A DNA stretch of 64,000 bases from Lunularia cruciata (taxonomy: Eukaryota; Streptophyta; Marchantiopsida; Lunulariales; Lunulariaceae), in assembly GCA_948567375.1 (NCBI GenBank), contig OX419759.1, positions 12,492,744 through 12,556,743 of the forward strand. The letters are read 5' to 3'. The translations under genes and the position numbers were made by a program. Positions 1-11,452 of this stretch are shown here, in pieces; position 1 is the first letter of the stretch, and every line of letters begins with the position of its first letter. The notes beneath the pieces are model-generated. The model saw nothing but the letters and a program-made list of their open reading frames with translations. It was not told the origin of the DNA and ran no database searches.

Positions 1-628
1 ATGGCTATTATGGTAGCATACCATGGACTAAGAAGGCAAGGAACCCCAACTCCATCATACTCTTCTAAGGCTAGCACTCCAAGACTCAAGACATTCCTCA
101 CTAGAGAACTCTATGAAAGAGAGATAGTTGCAAATGAAAGGATGATGAGTACCTCCTAACCCCTTGTTTATATACTTGTGAAATAATTATGCACCAAAGT
201 TACTATTTACCATAGTAACTCAAATTACTAGACTAAAAGTCAAGTAAAGTCAAAAAATATAAAGGAATATCCATCCACTAAGCATGTGATCTTATCTTGA
301 CCCAACCACTAAGTCAAGGATTACTTCACATGGGCTACCCTTGGTCTATAGAAGAACTCAAAACAAAAAGGTTTGCATGCCCAAGAGTTCTCAACTCTTT
401 CCTCAAAGCCAAACACCTAGGAATAATACCAAGTCAACACACTAGAATCCAAAATAGTAGTGCTCAGGTTTTCCACTTCCTCTAAAGTAAGGTCTCCACT
501 ATGACTAAATTTAGCTAATCATTACTAATGTAGAACCATCCTTTATCTTAATAAATAATATCTTTCAAGTATTTATAATACTAAGCTAAATATCACAATA
601 CCACACACATGCACAAATGGGTGTTACA
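1..628 (-). mobile_element. LTR of family E, truncated by the window edge
   Basis: Read on the minus strand this begins TGTAACACCC at 628 and runs off the window start. It matches 27305-27974, which lies on the plus strand, almost end to end. The shared sequence includes a TATA-like box (TATATAAA, here at 167-174 on the minus strand) and the terminal TG typical of LTRs. A 62-codon frame at 297-485, antisense to the LTR, is open in both copies but is most simply a by-product of LTR similarity. No internal retroelement sequence follows at 629, so this is probably a solo LTR, though the other end is out of view. Confidence 0.75.
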
Positions 629-2559
629 ATTCTTTGCATTATCTTTACATAGTCCATTATTTGGTCCAATCCCTAATATAATTAATCCACAAATCCATAT
701 GATACATGGAGCTAACCTATTACAATATTCCTAACATGAGTCTATTTCAATTCATGAGCTATACTAAGGTCCGTATGCAAGTTTTTCTATTTACATACTA
801 TTCTTTTTGTATGTTTCATGTTTCAACAAGGTATTCCAATGAATGTTTTGTATTCCATTCCATTACTCACACAATTATAGAATTTTATTTTTAGATTCTT
901 AGTACAAAATTTTGTGAAAAATTGCAAAAAAATAGACTTATTAAGTCCTTGATATAAGAATAAGTGAAAAAATATGACAAAAATAGAAGGGATAAAGCTT
1001 ATTGATACTAGTACTATTTTAGGAAATGCAATAAAATTTCAATGGATAGTGAGTATTATTAGTAGTTTAGTTCATCCATTCATGATCTAGGATTTTAAAT
1101 ATAGTGGTTGATCATGGTTGATACCTTATGAGGAAGATGACTTACATAATGTAACTATAACTCATTTTCTACATCTTGGAAAACCAAGTTATTGTCCTCC
1201 ACAGTTTAGAAATAAGAGATATTATATCAAAACCAAAATAGGAATAAAGTTATAGGTGGATAGTTTGAACATTGATTTACCTTGCCATCACTATCCTGAT
1301 TTAAAAAATTAAGGATGAGGATATTGATTGAGAGAATCCAATTGTGAAGTCTTATTAAGATAATTGAAACCAGAAATGAGTATAACACATTGTCACCAAA
1401 GGAAAAACAGAACTTGAGCTGTTGGTAAATATCTTAAAATATACTTCAGCCTATTTCCTCTACTTTAATGGTTCCTACTTTTCAATTTTCATTCTCTTAA
1501 TGAATTCTAAAAAGGATAGCCAAGTTCTTCATTGATCTTGTTGGTGAAATATACTAATGCTACTTGTTTTGATATTTCTACATGAAGGGTCTAGTATATG
1601 CATAACAACTTCAATAAGATATTTTGGTATAAGAAAAAGAAAATAATGACTAATTCAAGGTCCAAGATTGCATTGTTAATTAATTATAAATTGAATCATC
1701 AGATGGTATGGACCTTCATATGCTAATCATAAGCTTTTTATGATTTATTTGCAGCGTGGACTACATCATCATTGTGCACTTCTATAAGACTATTAGATCA
1801 CTTCATGTCTTTTATTGATAGGTACCCAACACTACATGGTAGTAGGGTCCAATTCTTTTAAAGGTAACAATACAACTCTTAGGGTAATCATGTCTATATA
1901 ATTTATAGCTTCTAAAATATATATTCTTGTTATGTTATATTATCATAAATTTTCACTACATAACTCCTGTCCATAGCAAGTTTGCCTTTAAACACCTACT
2001 TGGAACCTCAATTTTAATTTAGTATTGTGGTGGAATTTTCATTATTTCTAAACTTTTGAGGATAAATTTCTTTGTTTTGTATTCCTTTGTAGTGGTGCAG
2101 TTCAGTGTATTGGAACAAGTCTTTGTAGTTGTATGACAAAAGGAATGGTACCAAAGATATTAGACTTTGAGGAATTCAACTATAAATAAAATCCTACCAA
2201 GGAAAGGAATATAGATCAAAGGCATTTTGGATTTATCAAAAACAATACAAGTACAACAACAAGAAGACAATTACCAAACACATAAAAAATCATTGTGTAA
2301 ATGATTGACAACTGACAAACCAAAGCTCTAGCCTATAAGTTTGCTGCTCCATTGTACAAGTTCTATTGCCAGCTAGAAGTGATAAAGTTCAATGAAAAAT
2401 GAGTGAGAGTTTGATTCAAGAGTGCGTTTGCATGCCAATGATAAGATTGTGAGTTGAGTGACAATCATTTGAAGTAGACTGATTGATTGAAGGTTCTTCT
2501 ATTAAGAAATTTTGACAATCAAAAAATGGTATTTAAAATTGTAATAAAGATAAGGACAG
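629..2559. other. AT-rich stretch without recognisable gene
   Basis: No frame longer than about 62 codons and no motif of a known retroelement domain was recognised on either strand. A short imperfect duplication (GGACAGTGAAA twice) lies at about 2554-2576, at its right edge. It is probably decayed repeat sequence. Confidence 0.5.
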
Positions 2560-4250
2560 TGAAAGGACAGTGAAAGGCAAAAGCCTTGAACCTTTGCATG
2601 CTAATTTTAGACAAGATTGTGGCTACAGAGTAGACCATCCAGAAGTTTTATATCACTTTCTTACTATGAGACAAGATCTACATATCCTTTTTCATTGCAT
2701 AAGGGATCCAAAGTGGGAAAGCTTGGAAGTTCTCCACTCTTTTTGGAAACCCACAAAGTTAGAATGAAGGGTATTGGAGACAATGTACACACCCTTGACT
2801 CTCAATATGCTGAGTTGAGGAGAGTGGATGAGCATTTAAGGAAGTCCTTTGCCTCCTTCCACAAGTGGTCTTTGGCGCATTAGCAAGGTCTGGCAAAGAG
2901 TGCAATTTTCATGGCAACAATAAAACTCTTTTAACCACAAAGGACAACCTACTTATCAACAAACCATAAAATCTTCTTTGAGAATATGTTTTCAGGAGAG
3001 GTTATAGAATAGATGTATATCTTTTGAGTTTATACCCAAAAAGGCTGAGTAGTTAGGCTGAGTTAGTGAGAAGAGGCTGTACTACTTGGTGCGCTTTGCT
3101 ATCCACTTTTATGCAAGGATGTAATTGTTAACAAACAATAAATAGGATACTTTTGGAGTTCATGCCATCATGGATAGATACCTCACCAACCTTGCAAGAG
3201 GAGAAGAGGTTCTTAACTCCATCTCAGACTAAGTTTTTTTAAATGATAAGGTAAAAGCTTTGAAAACGTTTTTGGGTAAGAGAAAGAGTTTGGGAGGACC
3301 TTTGGCGTACACAACACAAGTATGCATTAAGAAGCCAAAGTAACACAAAAAGTGGATGTCAAATATATCTTTTTTATTTATTATAGACTCTTTGGAAGAG
3401 GAAGCTAAAGAGGACAAGAACACTAGATCAAAAGAGGAGACAAATGCTCTAAAATCAAAGAGTTGGAGCACAAAAAGGATATTAAGAATGCATATTGATA
3501 ATTTTCTATGCAGTAGAAGATCTTAAATCAAAAGTGGAGTTAGAGTTGTATGATGTCCAAAAAGCAAGGTAGAATTAGAAATTTCAAAGGAAGAATTAGA
3601 GCAGGAAAACTTGCGAATGTGGGAGTTGGAAAAAATATTATAACAAGTAGGAGTTGTAAGATTGACACAATTTGCAACCATTTTGATAATTGCCAAAGAA
3701 GAAGGAGCATTGATTGTTGTGGGTTTCTTTGGAGTGGTTCCAAGGATAATTGTTGAGTACAAAGGAGTAATTCCTTTGGTGAGAGAGACCTCAAAGATGG
3801 GTGTATGCACAATTTAGAGAAGATTTTCTAGAATACATAGGTTATACAATTTTGGAGTTAGAGCTTAGGTCACTTAAGAAAAGTAAGTATAGTTTGATGT
3901 ATAGAAGCATATCAACCCAAGATGGGAAGAGGTAGATGTAAACTTATCAGATAGAGTTCAAAGAATGCTAAAGATAAGAAAGAACTTGAAGTTAGAGATA
4001 TTGAAGCTCATAAGCAAGTTAAACACTAAAGTAATCTTTTCCTTGAAAAATAAAATATGTGATAGATTTTTTCATTTTGCATTGTTCCTTTGAAGAAGCC
4101 ATTTAGTAAATGTTGGTAGTTTGTAGTTGGTTAGTCTTAGTCTTAGATTATACCTATATAATATTGGCCTGGCTATTTAGGCTACTTAATCTTTTTGTTT
4201 AGAATTGAAGATCAATAAAATGAAGGAAGGATACCTTTTTTGTTACTTAG
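2560..4250 (+). pseudogene. Decayed acidic/coiled-coil coding remnant, family C-like
   Basis: I do not recognise a named family. Between about 3200 and 3800 one plus-strand reading, with stops and shifts, gives a Lys-rich block, a Glu-rich block (SLEEEAKEDKNTRSKEE) and then helix-forming text (ELEISKEELEQENLRMWELE). The same order of gag-like segment, acidic linker and coiled coil occurs at 26400-29275 and 51500-53050. A T-rich tail with GATCAATAAAATG near 4210 resembles the tails of those copies. No RT or integrase motif is visible. I infer a third, more decayed copy of the same non-autonomous family; ends are not defined. Confidence 0.4.
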
Positions 4251-7200
4251 CTCCTTCTTCACAAGTGTGTGCCTTTTTAGTTGCATTTCTTTGGATAAAT
4301 CTTGTAAGTGAAGTTATTGTAATAGTTGTATATCTTGTGTGTTTGATCTTTGGTGTCTTCCTTTTGTAAACCTCGTAGGATCTTTAGATTCTATAGCGTT
4401 GATAGTAGTAGGATGTGTATTTTTGATGAAATCATCTTTAGACAAAGTCATTCCTTTGGGCAAAGGAAAACATCAATTTTTTTGGAGTGAGGAATGATTA
4501 AGTTCATAAAAAAGGAGTTAGATCTTTGAATTGAAATATCAATCTTATGTGTTATTATGAATTAATGTGTGATTATGACTTATATCTTGTATATTTCTAT
4601 AATTCACTAAGGAATTAATATTATATGATAATTAATTTTCTTTTTTATATTTTATAATTTGCCTTCTTGGTAAAATTATACTCGTGTAATTGTTTTCTAC
4701 CCAAGAGATCAAACAAGAAACAATAAGACCAAACTAGTGATAGTTTTCTTTGTGTTTAACTATGAGCTGCAACTATATTGTTGTTAATTCAAACCAAAGC
4801 TTTGAGTATAAACATACAAACACAAGAAATAATAAGATGAAATTTTTGTGCAAGTTATTGGTCTTGGTTTTCTCTAGCAAATCATTGCTCCATGCTCCTT
4901 GCTATGCAAGGAGTATTACTTGATGCATGACAATTGGAAAAGTACTTATTCACAATGGTAGCAATTGGACATATTCATCAATCAAGTAAAATAAAGTCAT
5001 TCACCATGATTGCATTTGACACCATTGTACCTTGAAATTGCAAACCAATTTAAGTGCATTTTTCTTCATTGTCAACCAATTTCTTTATAAGTTGCACCTT
5101 GTAAAGGAAACACCTAAGTTTTCTTTCTTCCTTTGACAAAATGAGTAATATCAAGAGAGAAACTTCTTGGATGTGTTTTCTAAAACTCTTAGTGGAATTA
5201 CTATGACTGAATTAGAGGAAGAGATAGTGTTCAGTACTGTTATGGACATCTAGAGTAAAATCTTACATGTTTGGGAGGAAGACTTGTACTTGGAGTTAGC
5301 TTGATGTAGAACCATGAGTACCATCAAAATTGCATTGAATGTTTGTAAGGTCAAGATCTAGTAATTCAGTTCTCCAATATCTGTAAGCAAAAACTGGCCT
5401 TCTAACATCAAGTATACCTTTGAACAGAAAGAGAAATTCTAAAACATAACTAGAGGTCTAACTAAGGCAAACTTAGTTGAATACTTCTAATTAAGCTTAC
5501 AACATCATCCAACTAAATTATGCAATTTTTCATGCTTGATCATTTTGACTAAATATTTGGATCTTATGCACCTCCTTACTTCAAGAAAAGTCCAATGGCC
5601 AATTTCAAGCATTTTTGATTTAGGAGCAAGTACAGATTGTAAACTAATTGTACTTGGTGACCTTCATATTTAATGACTTATAGCACAAAAAAAACTTATC
5701 ATGCTAGAACTCATCAAATACAATTGATGCTCAACTTCTCATTAAGTCACTGATACTTGCCTCTAGAGCAAGGATAGAAGTTGATATGAAGGATGTTGCT
5801 GCTCCTTGCTCCTCCAGTTACAAGAAGCAATGCCTATGAAGCTTTTGTGTTGTCATGGAGATTTCTTATAGAAGTTTCCATTGCTAATTTCTTGTTGGGA
5901 ATAATGTTGTCATTGAGGATGTTGGAATGATATATTAGGGGTTTCAACTGTGGGTTTTTCACTACCCATAAAGATCCAATAAATTTTTTTATAATTACTT
6001 ATTTTTTTTGGATGGGTATAGTGTCAAGGTTACTCCAAAATTTACATGAGAGACACCTTAATTGTTAAATATCTATGGGTCACAATTTTATGACCTGTAG
6101 TGCTTTATGGGTTACAAGGATTTCCCCATAAGTCTTAATTAACCCATAGACTTTAATTAGAAACTTTAATGCTTGATCTCAAATTTGAATAGAGTAGATA
6201 GATGTTATCACGGTATGAAGCTATTAATTATCCTCTTCTAAAATCTCCATGACCTAGAAAATTTGGAAGTACAAGTTCTTATACAACATTTCTTGGTGGT
6301 ATAATCTCCTCCTCTCTCAGCTACTTTTTTCTTCTTGCAATTAGTAAAAAAGATATTGTGTATGCACATGTATACCAAATACAAGTGAAGAAAATTAAGA
6401 AATGCATGTGGAATTTGATCTTAGAGGTGGATGGGACTAGGAAGTTGATACTATCAAATAGGGAGTGGACAAAAGAATATAGAATGAATGGGGTTTTGGA
6501 AATGGGGCTAAGCTTGGAGTGAAAAGGGAACAAACATTGAAGAAAATAAAGCAATTTTGAGGTGGTATTTTGTACATTTTAAAATATACTTGGTGGGAAG
6601 AAATATCATGCATCATAATGCTTAACTTGCTTGCCAAGTTTTAAACATTTAGATTCCTCTTCATTTAGATAGCTAGTATAGGTGGATGTTGAGTCTTTTC
6701 ATTGTTTCCTTGAGCTCATTAGAGATCATGAGGTATTTAAAAAGGCAAGCTAGGAAAATTTTATATTCCAATATGTGCTCAACTTGCCCTATTTGGGCAC
6801 AATGGAAATACAAATTTTGTGGCTAAAAGCATGATTTTGTGGTGGATTAGTTTAGGAACTACTATAATTCATGGATACAGTTATGGTGACAATTTTTTCC
6901 ACTCTAAGGAAGGAAGTGGCTTGGCTTGAGAAAGGAAAAAGAATTGAATTTTGATGTTTTTTGCACAAAAAGGATTCCTATGATTGGTATGTTGGATTGA
7001 TGAATAGGAATTTATTCTCCTTAGAATAAAGACCTCAAGCGGATGGGGAAATTTATTTCAACAAGAAAAGTTCTTATTTCATCAATGAGTAAGTGATATG
7101 TGATGATATGCAAAGAATAGTTCAATTTTTGGAGGTGAAGGATCTTTGATTTTGTGAGTTGTGAGAATGTTCCATGTTCATGGATACCAAGTTTATTGTA

Positions 7201-7340
7201 TGAAGTTAGTTATGCTCATTGGTATGTGATTATTGCAAGGATTCTGGGGTCCTATCACAACATGATATGCATAAAGAAGTAACCATTGTAAAATGACATG
7301 AATTAAAAAGTGCATAACAAAATTTTTGAGCACCATCAAT
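4251..7340. other. Unassigned AT-rich sequence
   Basis: Frames here are short (up to 77 codons) and show no domain motif I can name. A piece at about 5930-6180 contains several short ACCCATA/TATGGGT words in both orientations and could be a decayed small inverted-repeat element, but I could not define ends. Nothing else is supportable. Confidence 0.4.
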
Positions 7341-7465
7341 ATCTAATAGTCAATTGAGGTGATGTTTCCATGAGTCATTTTGTGCCTCCTTTCAAGTAGC
7401 AATGTATAGAGGAGAAAATTGGTTTCACTAAATATATAACTAGAACTCAAGTAGTCAACAACCAT

Positions 7466-7783
7466 TTGAATAGGAGTGTTAAAAGCACAATGACATTCTT
7501 TGTTGGAGTTAAGAGTGCAATTGAAAAGCAAGGAAATTTTTTTTATTTGTTGAAGTGGATTAGATCTTCTATCATATTGGATAACTTCCTCATCAATAGA
7601 TCCAACATGTGGATAGAAGAAGAAATCAAGTTTACTCAAGAAGAACTTGATGGAGAACATAAACATGAAGTAATTGATCTCTCAAGAATTCCCCTTAGAG
7701 AAGAAACTAGAGAAACAATGTTGCAAACATGTATTGCCTACAACCTTATCCTTAATAAAGCTTTCATACAATTTTTGAACTAG
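7466..7783 (+). other. Unassigned 105-codon open frame
   Basis: This is the longest clean plus-strand frame in the first 18 kb. It has a hydrophobic/basic first half, an acidic stretch (WIEEEIKFTQEELDGE) in the middle and ends in IQFLN. The acidic, codon-like middle suggests remnant coding sequence rather than random AT-rich DNA, and the frame may continue upstream in a decayed form. I do not recognise a family. A 107-codon frame on the opposite strand overlaps it, so the coding strand is not certain. Confidence 0.25.
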
Positions 7784-8076
7784 TTGGTTGGTGTTGGTGT
7801 GAACTGGTTCACGAGATGTGATGTTGTTGCTTTAATGTTGGAAATGCATAAATATTGATTCTTTCTTGTATGAATGTTAAAATAATAAAACTGATTCCAA
7901 CTTGTATGAATATAGATTCCTTCTTTGTATGCATTTTGATTCTTTATGTGGATATATACGGAAAATTCCAAACAAGATATCAATTTTATAAAATCTATTA
8001 GATCCATGGAGAATCAATGTCTTGAATTGCCTTAGAATTCAAGAAAAGCTCAGTTGCTCTTTGGCAAGTCCAGTTC

Positions 8077-8683
8077 TGTAATTTTGCAAGGACAAGAGAA
8101 ACCCCAAGAGAAATACAAGATAAGAAACACAAGAGAAACACAAGGTTTCATGCCTCAATACTCCAATGCCCCAAAGTAGCACCTTGTCTTTGCTGAATAG
8201 CAAAGAGGATCCTCTCCAAGGGAGCTACACCCTTGGATCAAATACATGGATTGGTGACATGTCAGCAAGCTCCACCCTTAGATTAGTTGCATGAGTTAGT
8301 GACATGTTGATCTTTGTCCTATTTAGTTGGTCAAATAAGTTTGACCAAAAGGGATATTTAGGGAATATACTTATAAGAAGCTCAAATTAAAATGGATAAG
8401 GTACTATTGGAAAGATCTTGATGAGACAAAAAAGGGGGGAGAAGGTAACACCTTTCTCCCTAAAAGGAAGTACTATCCTCTTTTTTGAGGCCTAATTCAT
8501 TTGTTTAGGACTCCAACATTGGCTCTAAAGGATTTTGGTGTTTTTGGCCTCTGCCCTATTAGTGGAAGTATTGTTTTGGTGACACCTCTATCTGATCTAC
8601 TTAGGCCATTGTATATAACATCCATAAGATATTACCAAACCAATTTACATCCCTAGATAATTTTTCTAGCTAATGGTATTACA
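8077..8683 (-). mobile_element. Solo LTR of chromovirus family A
   Basis: On the minus strand it begins TGTAATACCATTAGCTAG at 8683 and ends near 8077 in a decayed form of GTATTACA. It matches the LTRs of the element at 55219-61550 and the solo LTRs at 11453, 14284 and 34085. No family A internal sequence adjoins it. The five bases on each side (AGTTC and TGTGC) do not match, so the target duplication has decayed or one end is slightly deleted. The TATA box seen in other copies is disrupted here. Confidence 0.8.
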
Positions 8684-8699
8684 TGTGCTAAGAATTAAG

Positions 8700-9060
8700 T
8701 TTGAGTTCTCAAGTAGGTTTGAAAGAGAGAGGAAAGAAAGAAAAGAAGGAAGAGAATTCACAAAATGGGAAGCAAGAGTTACCAATTTCTCATTCATAAA
8801 TCAAAGGTGGGTCAAAAGTTCAAAGGAGTGCTGAAAGAAGAGAAGTGTGAGTGTGAAGGAATTTGAAAAGAGAGAAAGGAGAGGAGAGGAGAGGAAGGAA
8901 TCCAAAAAGAGAGAAAGGAAGGGAGGGGAGAGGAGATTAGTGGCAAAAATAAAGAAATGCAGAGAGTGTGAAGGAGTTCAAAAAGAGAGAAGGGAGAAGA
9001 GAGGAGATTGAGTGGTAGAAGCAAGGTAGGAGCAAGCAATAAAGAAGTGCAGAGTCATGG
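8700..9060 (+). repeat. Purine-rich degenerate tandem repeat
   Basis: The plus strand is almost all A and G in long runs. Units containing GAAGGA(A/G)TT(C/T)... AAAAGAGAGAAAGG recur at about 8852, 8896 and 8967, with AAATAAAGAAATGCAGAG-type spacers near 8948 and 9040. The strand asymmetry produces a 75-codon proline/serine/leucine frame on the minus strand, which is not a gene. Confidence 0.6.
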
Positions 9061-9630
9061 TTGCAATTTGGAATTACTAGAAATTTATAGGATATGCCAA
9101 ATATGGAGAATTTCCAAGAATAGGAATGGTTGATTGGGTTCTATTCTTTAGCTAATCACTCAACTCACATAAAGTGTGCATGCTTAGATAAGTATCAAAT
9201 TTGGAAATTGGTTGAAAGCATTTGCAAAGGGGATCTTAATGCACTTGGATTGAAGGTTTGCATTGGCATGGAATTCTCATGCTCCAATATGAGTAAATTC
9301 TCTTTTCCTCCCACATTCCTATTTTTAGCTTCCTTTTATGTTTTTTCTTGTTCTTGGCCTCTCTTTCTCTTTTAAGGTTGTTTCTCTATATAATCTTGAC
9401 GCCCAAAACAAACTCGACTTCTCAGCCAATCTCACATTGATCCCTTGGATGATCCCTCAAGTAGGAGTTTGAAATCCCTAACTTTTGCCATGAGCAAACC
9501 TCCACTTGGATCTCCTCCCAAACTTGTCAAGCAAACCTCTTTTTGGCCCCAATTGTACAAACAAACTCACTCTCCCTAAAAAAACTCCAATCCACACCCA
9601 TGTACATGAGTGATTGCTCTCTTGGGCCCT
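9061..9630. other. Unassigned flank of family B element
   Basis: No domain recognised. An 81-codon plus-strand frame at 9130-9375 ends in a hydrophobic, Phe-rich tail from AT-rich DNA. The last bases before the LTR at 9631 are GCCCT. The bases after 17640 are ACCCC, a weak three-of-five match for a target duplication. Confidence 0.35.
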
Positions 9631-10098
9631 TGTAAAAGACCAAGGAGTGAAATAGAAGAATGGAATACTGGAGTTGAAGATTATATTAGGAGTCTCAAGT
9701 GAGGAATGCCTCCAAATGCCTAGCATGAGCTTGGGCATTGGTATTTATAGTGAAGCAATGCATAATTCTTGACAAGCTTCCAATGGATCTTCTCTCTCAA
9801 AGCTATCTTCTTGGTGTGCAAGCTAAGCTACAATAAAAGCCTCCTTGGAAGCTTTCTTCTCAAAGCCATCTACTTGGCATACAAGCTAAGCTAGCCGTTA
9901 ATTTGGTGTACAAGTTACTCAATCCTTGGAAGGTACCTAAGAGATTCTCACCAATAAGATTCTTAGGTAATTCTAGAATATTCTATCAATATATTCCTAG
10001 ATGCTTCTAGAACATTCTTAGAATAACTTGTTATATTTGGCTTATTTTACTAACTCATTAGCCTTTGCTAACTTGTTTGCTAACTCCATATTGTTACA
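9631..10098 (-). repeat. 3' LTR of family B minus copy
   Basis: On the minus strand it begins TGTAACAATATGGAGTTAGC at 10098 and ends in CTTTTACA at 9631. It is the same length within one base as the 5' LTR at 17174-17640 and similar to the plus-strand copy at 38022-38432. It is rich in AGCTT/AAGCTT words arranged as short direct and inverted repeats. Confidence 0.85.
9741..9750 (-). promoter_or_regulatory. TATA box in family B 3' LTR
   Basis: CTATAAATAC on the minus strand, about 110 bases before the LTR end. The plus-strand family B copy has the equivalent TTATAAATA at 31657-31665, so position and sequence are conserved between copies. Confidence 0.55.
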
Positions 10099-10110
10099 TA
10101 TTCCCCCACC
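10099..10110 (-). other. Polypurine tract of family B
   Basis: GGTGGGGGAATA on the minus strand directly abuts the TG of the 3' LTR. This is the expected plus-strand primer position for an LTR retrotransposon. Confidence 0.6.
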
Positions 10111-10130
10111 ATTAGTTGGTGATGTCCTTG

Positions 10131-10784
10131 TTACCATGGAATCTTTTGGACTCTTGTATGGTTATTTGTGCAGTTTTTAGAGATGAGAAAGAGGCTCCCA
10201 TAAGGCATCATGAGGAGGATAACCTTTCCAAAGGACCTTATATTCAGTGTGTCATTGGCAGCCATATTGGATGTTGCAACTTGCAAGTATACAATCAAAT
10301 TTTTATTCCTCATGATCATTGATAAGGATGGGAGGAAGAGAGGGTAAGTGGAAAAGGAAAATGGTCTAGAAACCAAGGGTTTTAACCTTGAAACATGGAA
10401 GATAGGAAGATAGATTTACATATATGACTAGGAAGAGCAACACAAGAAATAATTTGAGTAATCTCAAATGGACCTATTCAATTAGAAGCAAGTTTACTAA
10501 CTTGGGTATCAAGTAAGAGAGGAAGGTTACTAGAAGAAAGGATGACTTAATCAATTTGTTGACAAGTGATATTGCAATGATGTTTATCAACATATTGCTT
10601 TTGCCAATTTTGAGTAATAAGAAGATGAGACTTTGGCTTGGTGTACAGATTTAGAAAACATGGACAAGAAGGTGGAAGTGTGAGGAATGTGAGATGGTGG
10701 AGAGCAAGAATGGAATCTGGAATGAGTGGATCTTGCCCAAAATTAAGGAAGAAGGAAGAGAACAAAAATTGATTTTGGAAAGTG
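10131..10784 (-). pseudogene. Integrase C-terminus and chromodomain, family B
   Basis: At 10700-10785 the minus strand encodes FFLNFGQDPLIPD, the plant gypsy integrase C-terminal motif (usual form FxLNYGxHP). A pyrimidine-rich linker follows. At about 10165-10300 comes a chromodomain reading EYKVLWKGYPPHDALWEPLSHL in part, with the aromatic and WEP residues kept. A stop follows shortly after. The chromodomain is thought to guide integration to modified chromatin. Frame changes separate these blocks, and the upstream integrase core lies beyond the plastid insertion at 12556. The matching region in the plus-strand copy is at 37390-37980. Confidence 0.75.
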
Positions 10785-11150
10785 ATATATTTTTTTGTTT
10801 GTTTTAAAAAAATGTTAGTTATAGCGTAGTTACTATTGTTTTTATTAAAAAATTTCAATTGTGATAGACTTGAATTTTAGTAGTGATTTTATAAAATTTT
10901 TATTCTTAATATCAATTTTTTTGTTATCTAATCAAAATATAAATGAATATCTTCAAGGGTAATAAAGAGGTTGGAAAAATGCCTCCAGCCACCAGATAAG
11001 GTAAAAATTATTTAAAAGAATATATTTAATTAAAAAGTAACTAGAAAATAAACAGCAAGTACAAAGATTAGTAACAAACCCAACAGAGGTTGTGACCCTT
11101 GGATGCCTTTGGCATCCTTGGGGCAATCTCATAGTTCCTACGGGAAACAA

Positions 11151-11345
11151 ACATCAAGTCAGCATGCCCCTTACGCCTTGGGCAACACACATGCTACAAT
11201 GACCGGGACAAAGGGTCACGATCTCACGAGAGAAAGTTAACCTCAAACCCAGCCTCAGTTTGGATTGCAGGCTGCAACTTGCCTACATGAAGCCAGAATT
11301 GCTAGTAATTGCTGGTCAACCATACGGCGGTGAATCTGTTCCCGG
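11151..11345 (+). pseudogene. rrn16: Plastid 16S rRNA fragment, 3' domain
   Basis: The sequence follows the conserved end of bacterial/plastid 16S rRNA: ATCAAGTCAGCATGCCCCTT, GCTACAATGACCGGGACAAA, GGATTGCAGGCTGCAACT, GCTAGTAATTGCTGGTCA, CATACGGCGGTGAAT and GTTCCCGG. This is roughly E. coli positions 1190-1390. The GGGACAAAGGGTCACGATC block is the plastid form, not the plant mitochondrial one. Most differences from the plastid sequence I know are C-to-T or G-to-A, many at CpG (for example CACGTG to CACATG), as expected for methylated nuclear DNA. It is a nuclear pseudogene, not a working rRNA. Confidence 0.9.
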
Positions 11346-11452
11346 ATTTCTTTTTGGCTGAATGATACCTTGATGTTTTTTTATTTTGAATTTAAATTTT
11401 TTTTATCATAATAAATTTTCTTAAAACATTTTTTGCTTAACTTGTTGGTGAG

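Noticed and set aside
9480-9738. 86-codon minus-strand frame
   Set aside because: It crosses the LTR boundary at 9631 and has no conserved counterpart beside the other family B LTRs.
11151-11345. Functional rRNA gene or mitochondrial 18S
   Set aside because: Only 195 bp with many substitutions are present, and the GGGACAAAGGGTC block follows plastid, not plant mitochondrial, sequence.
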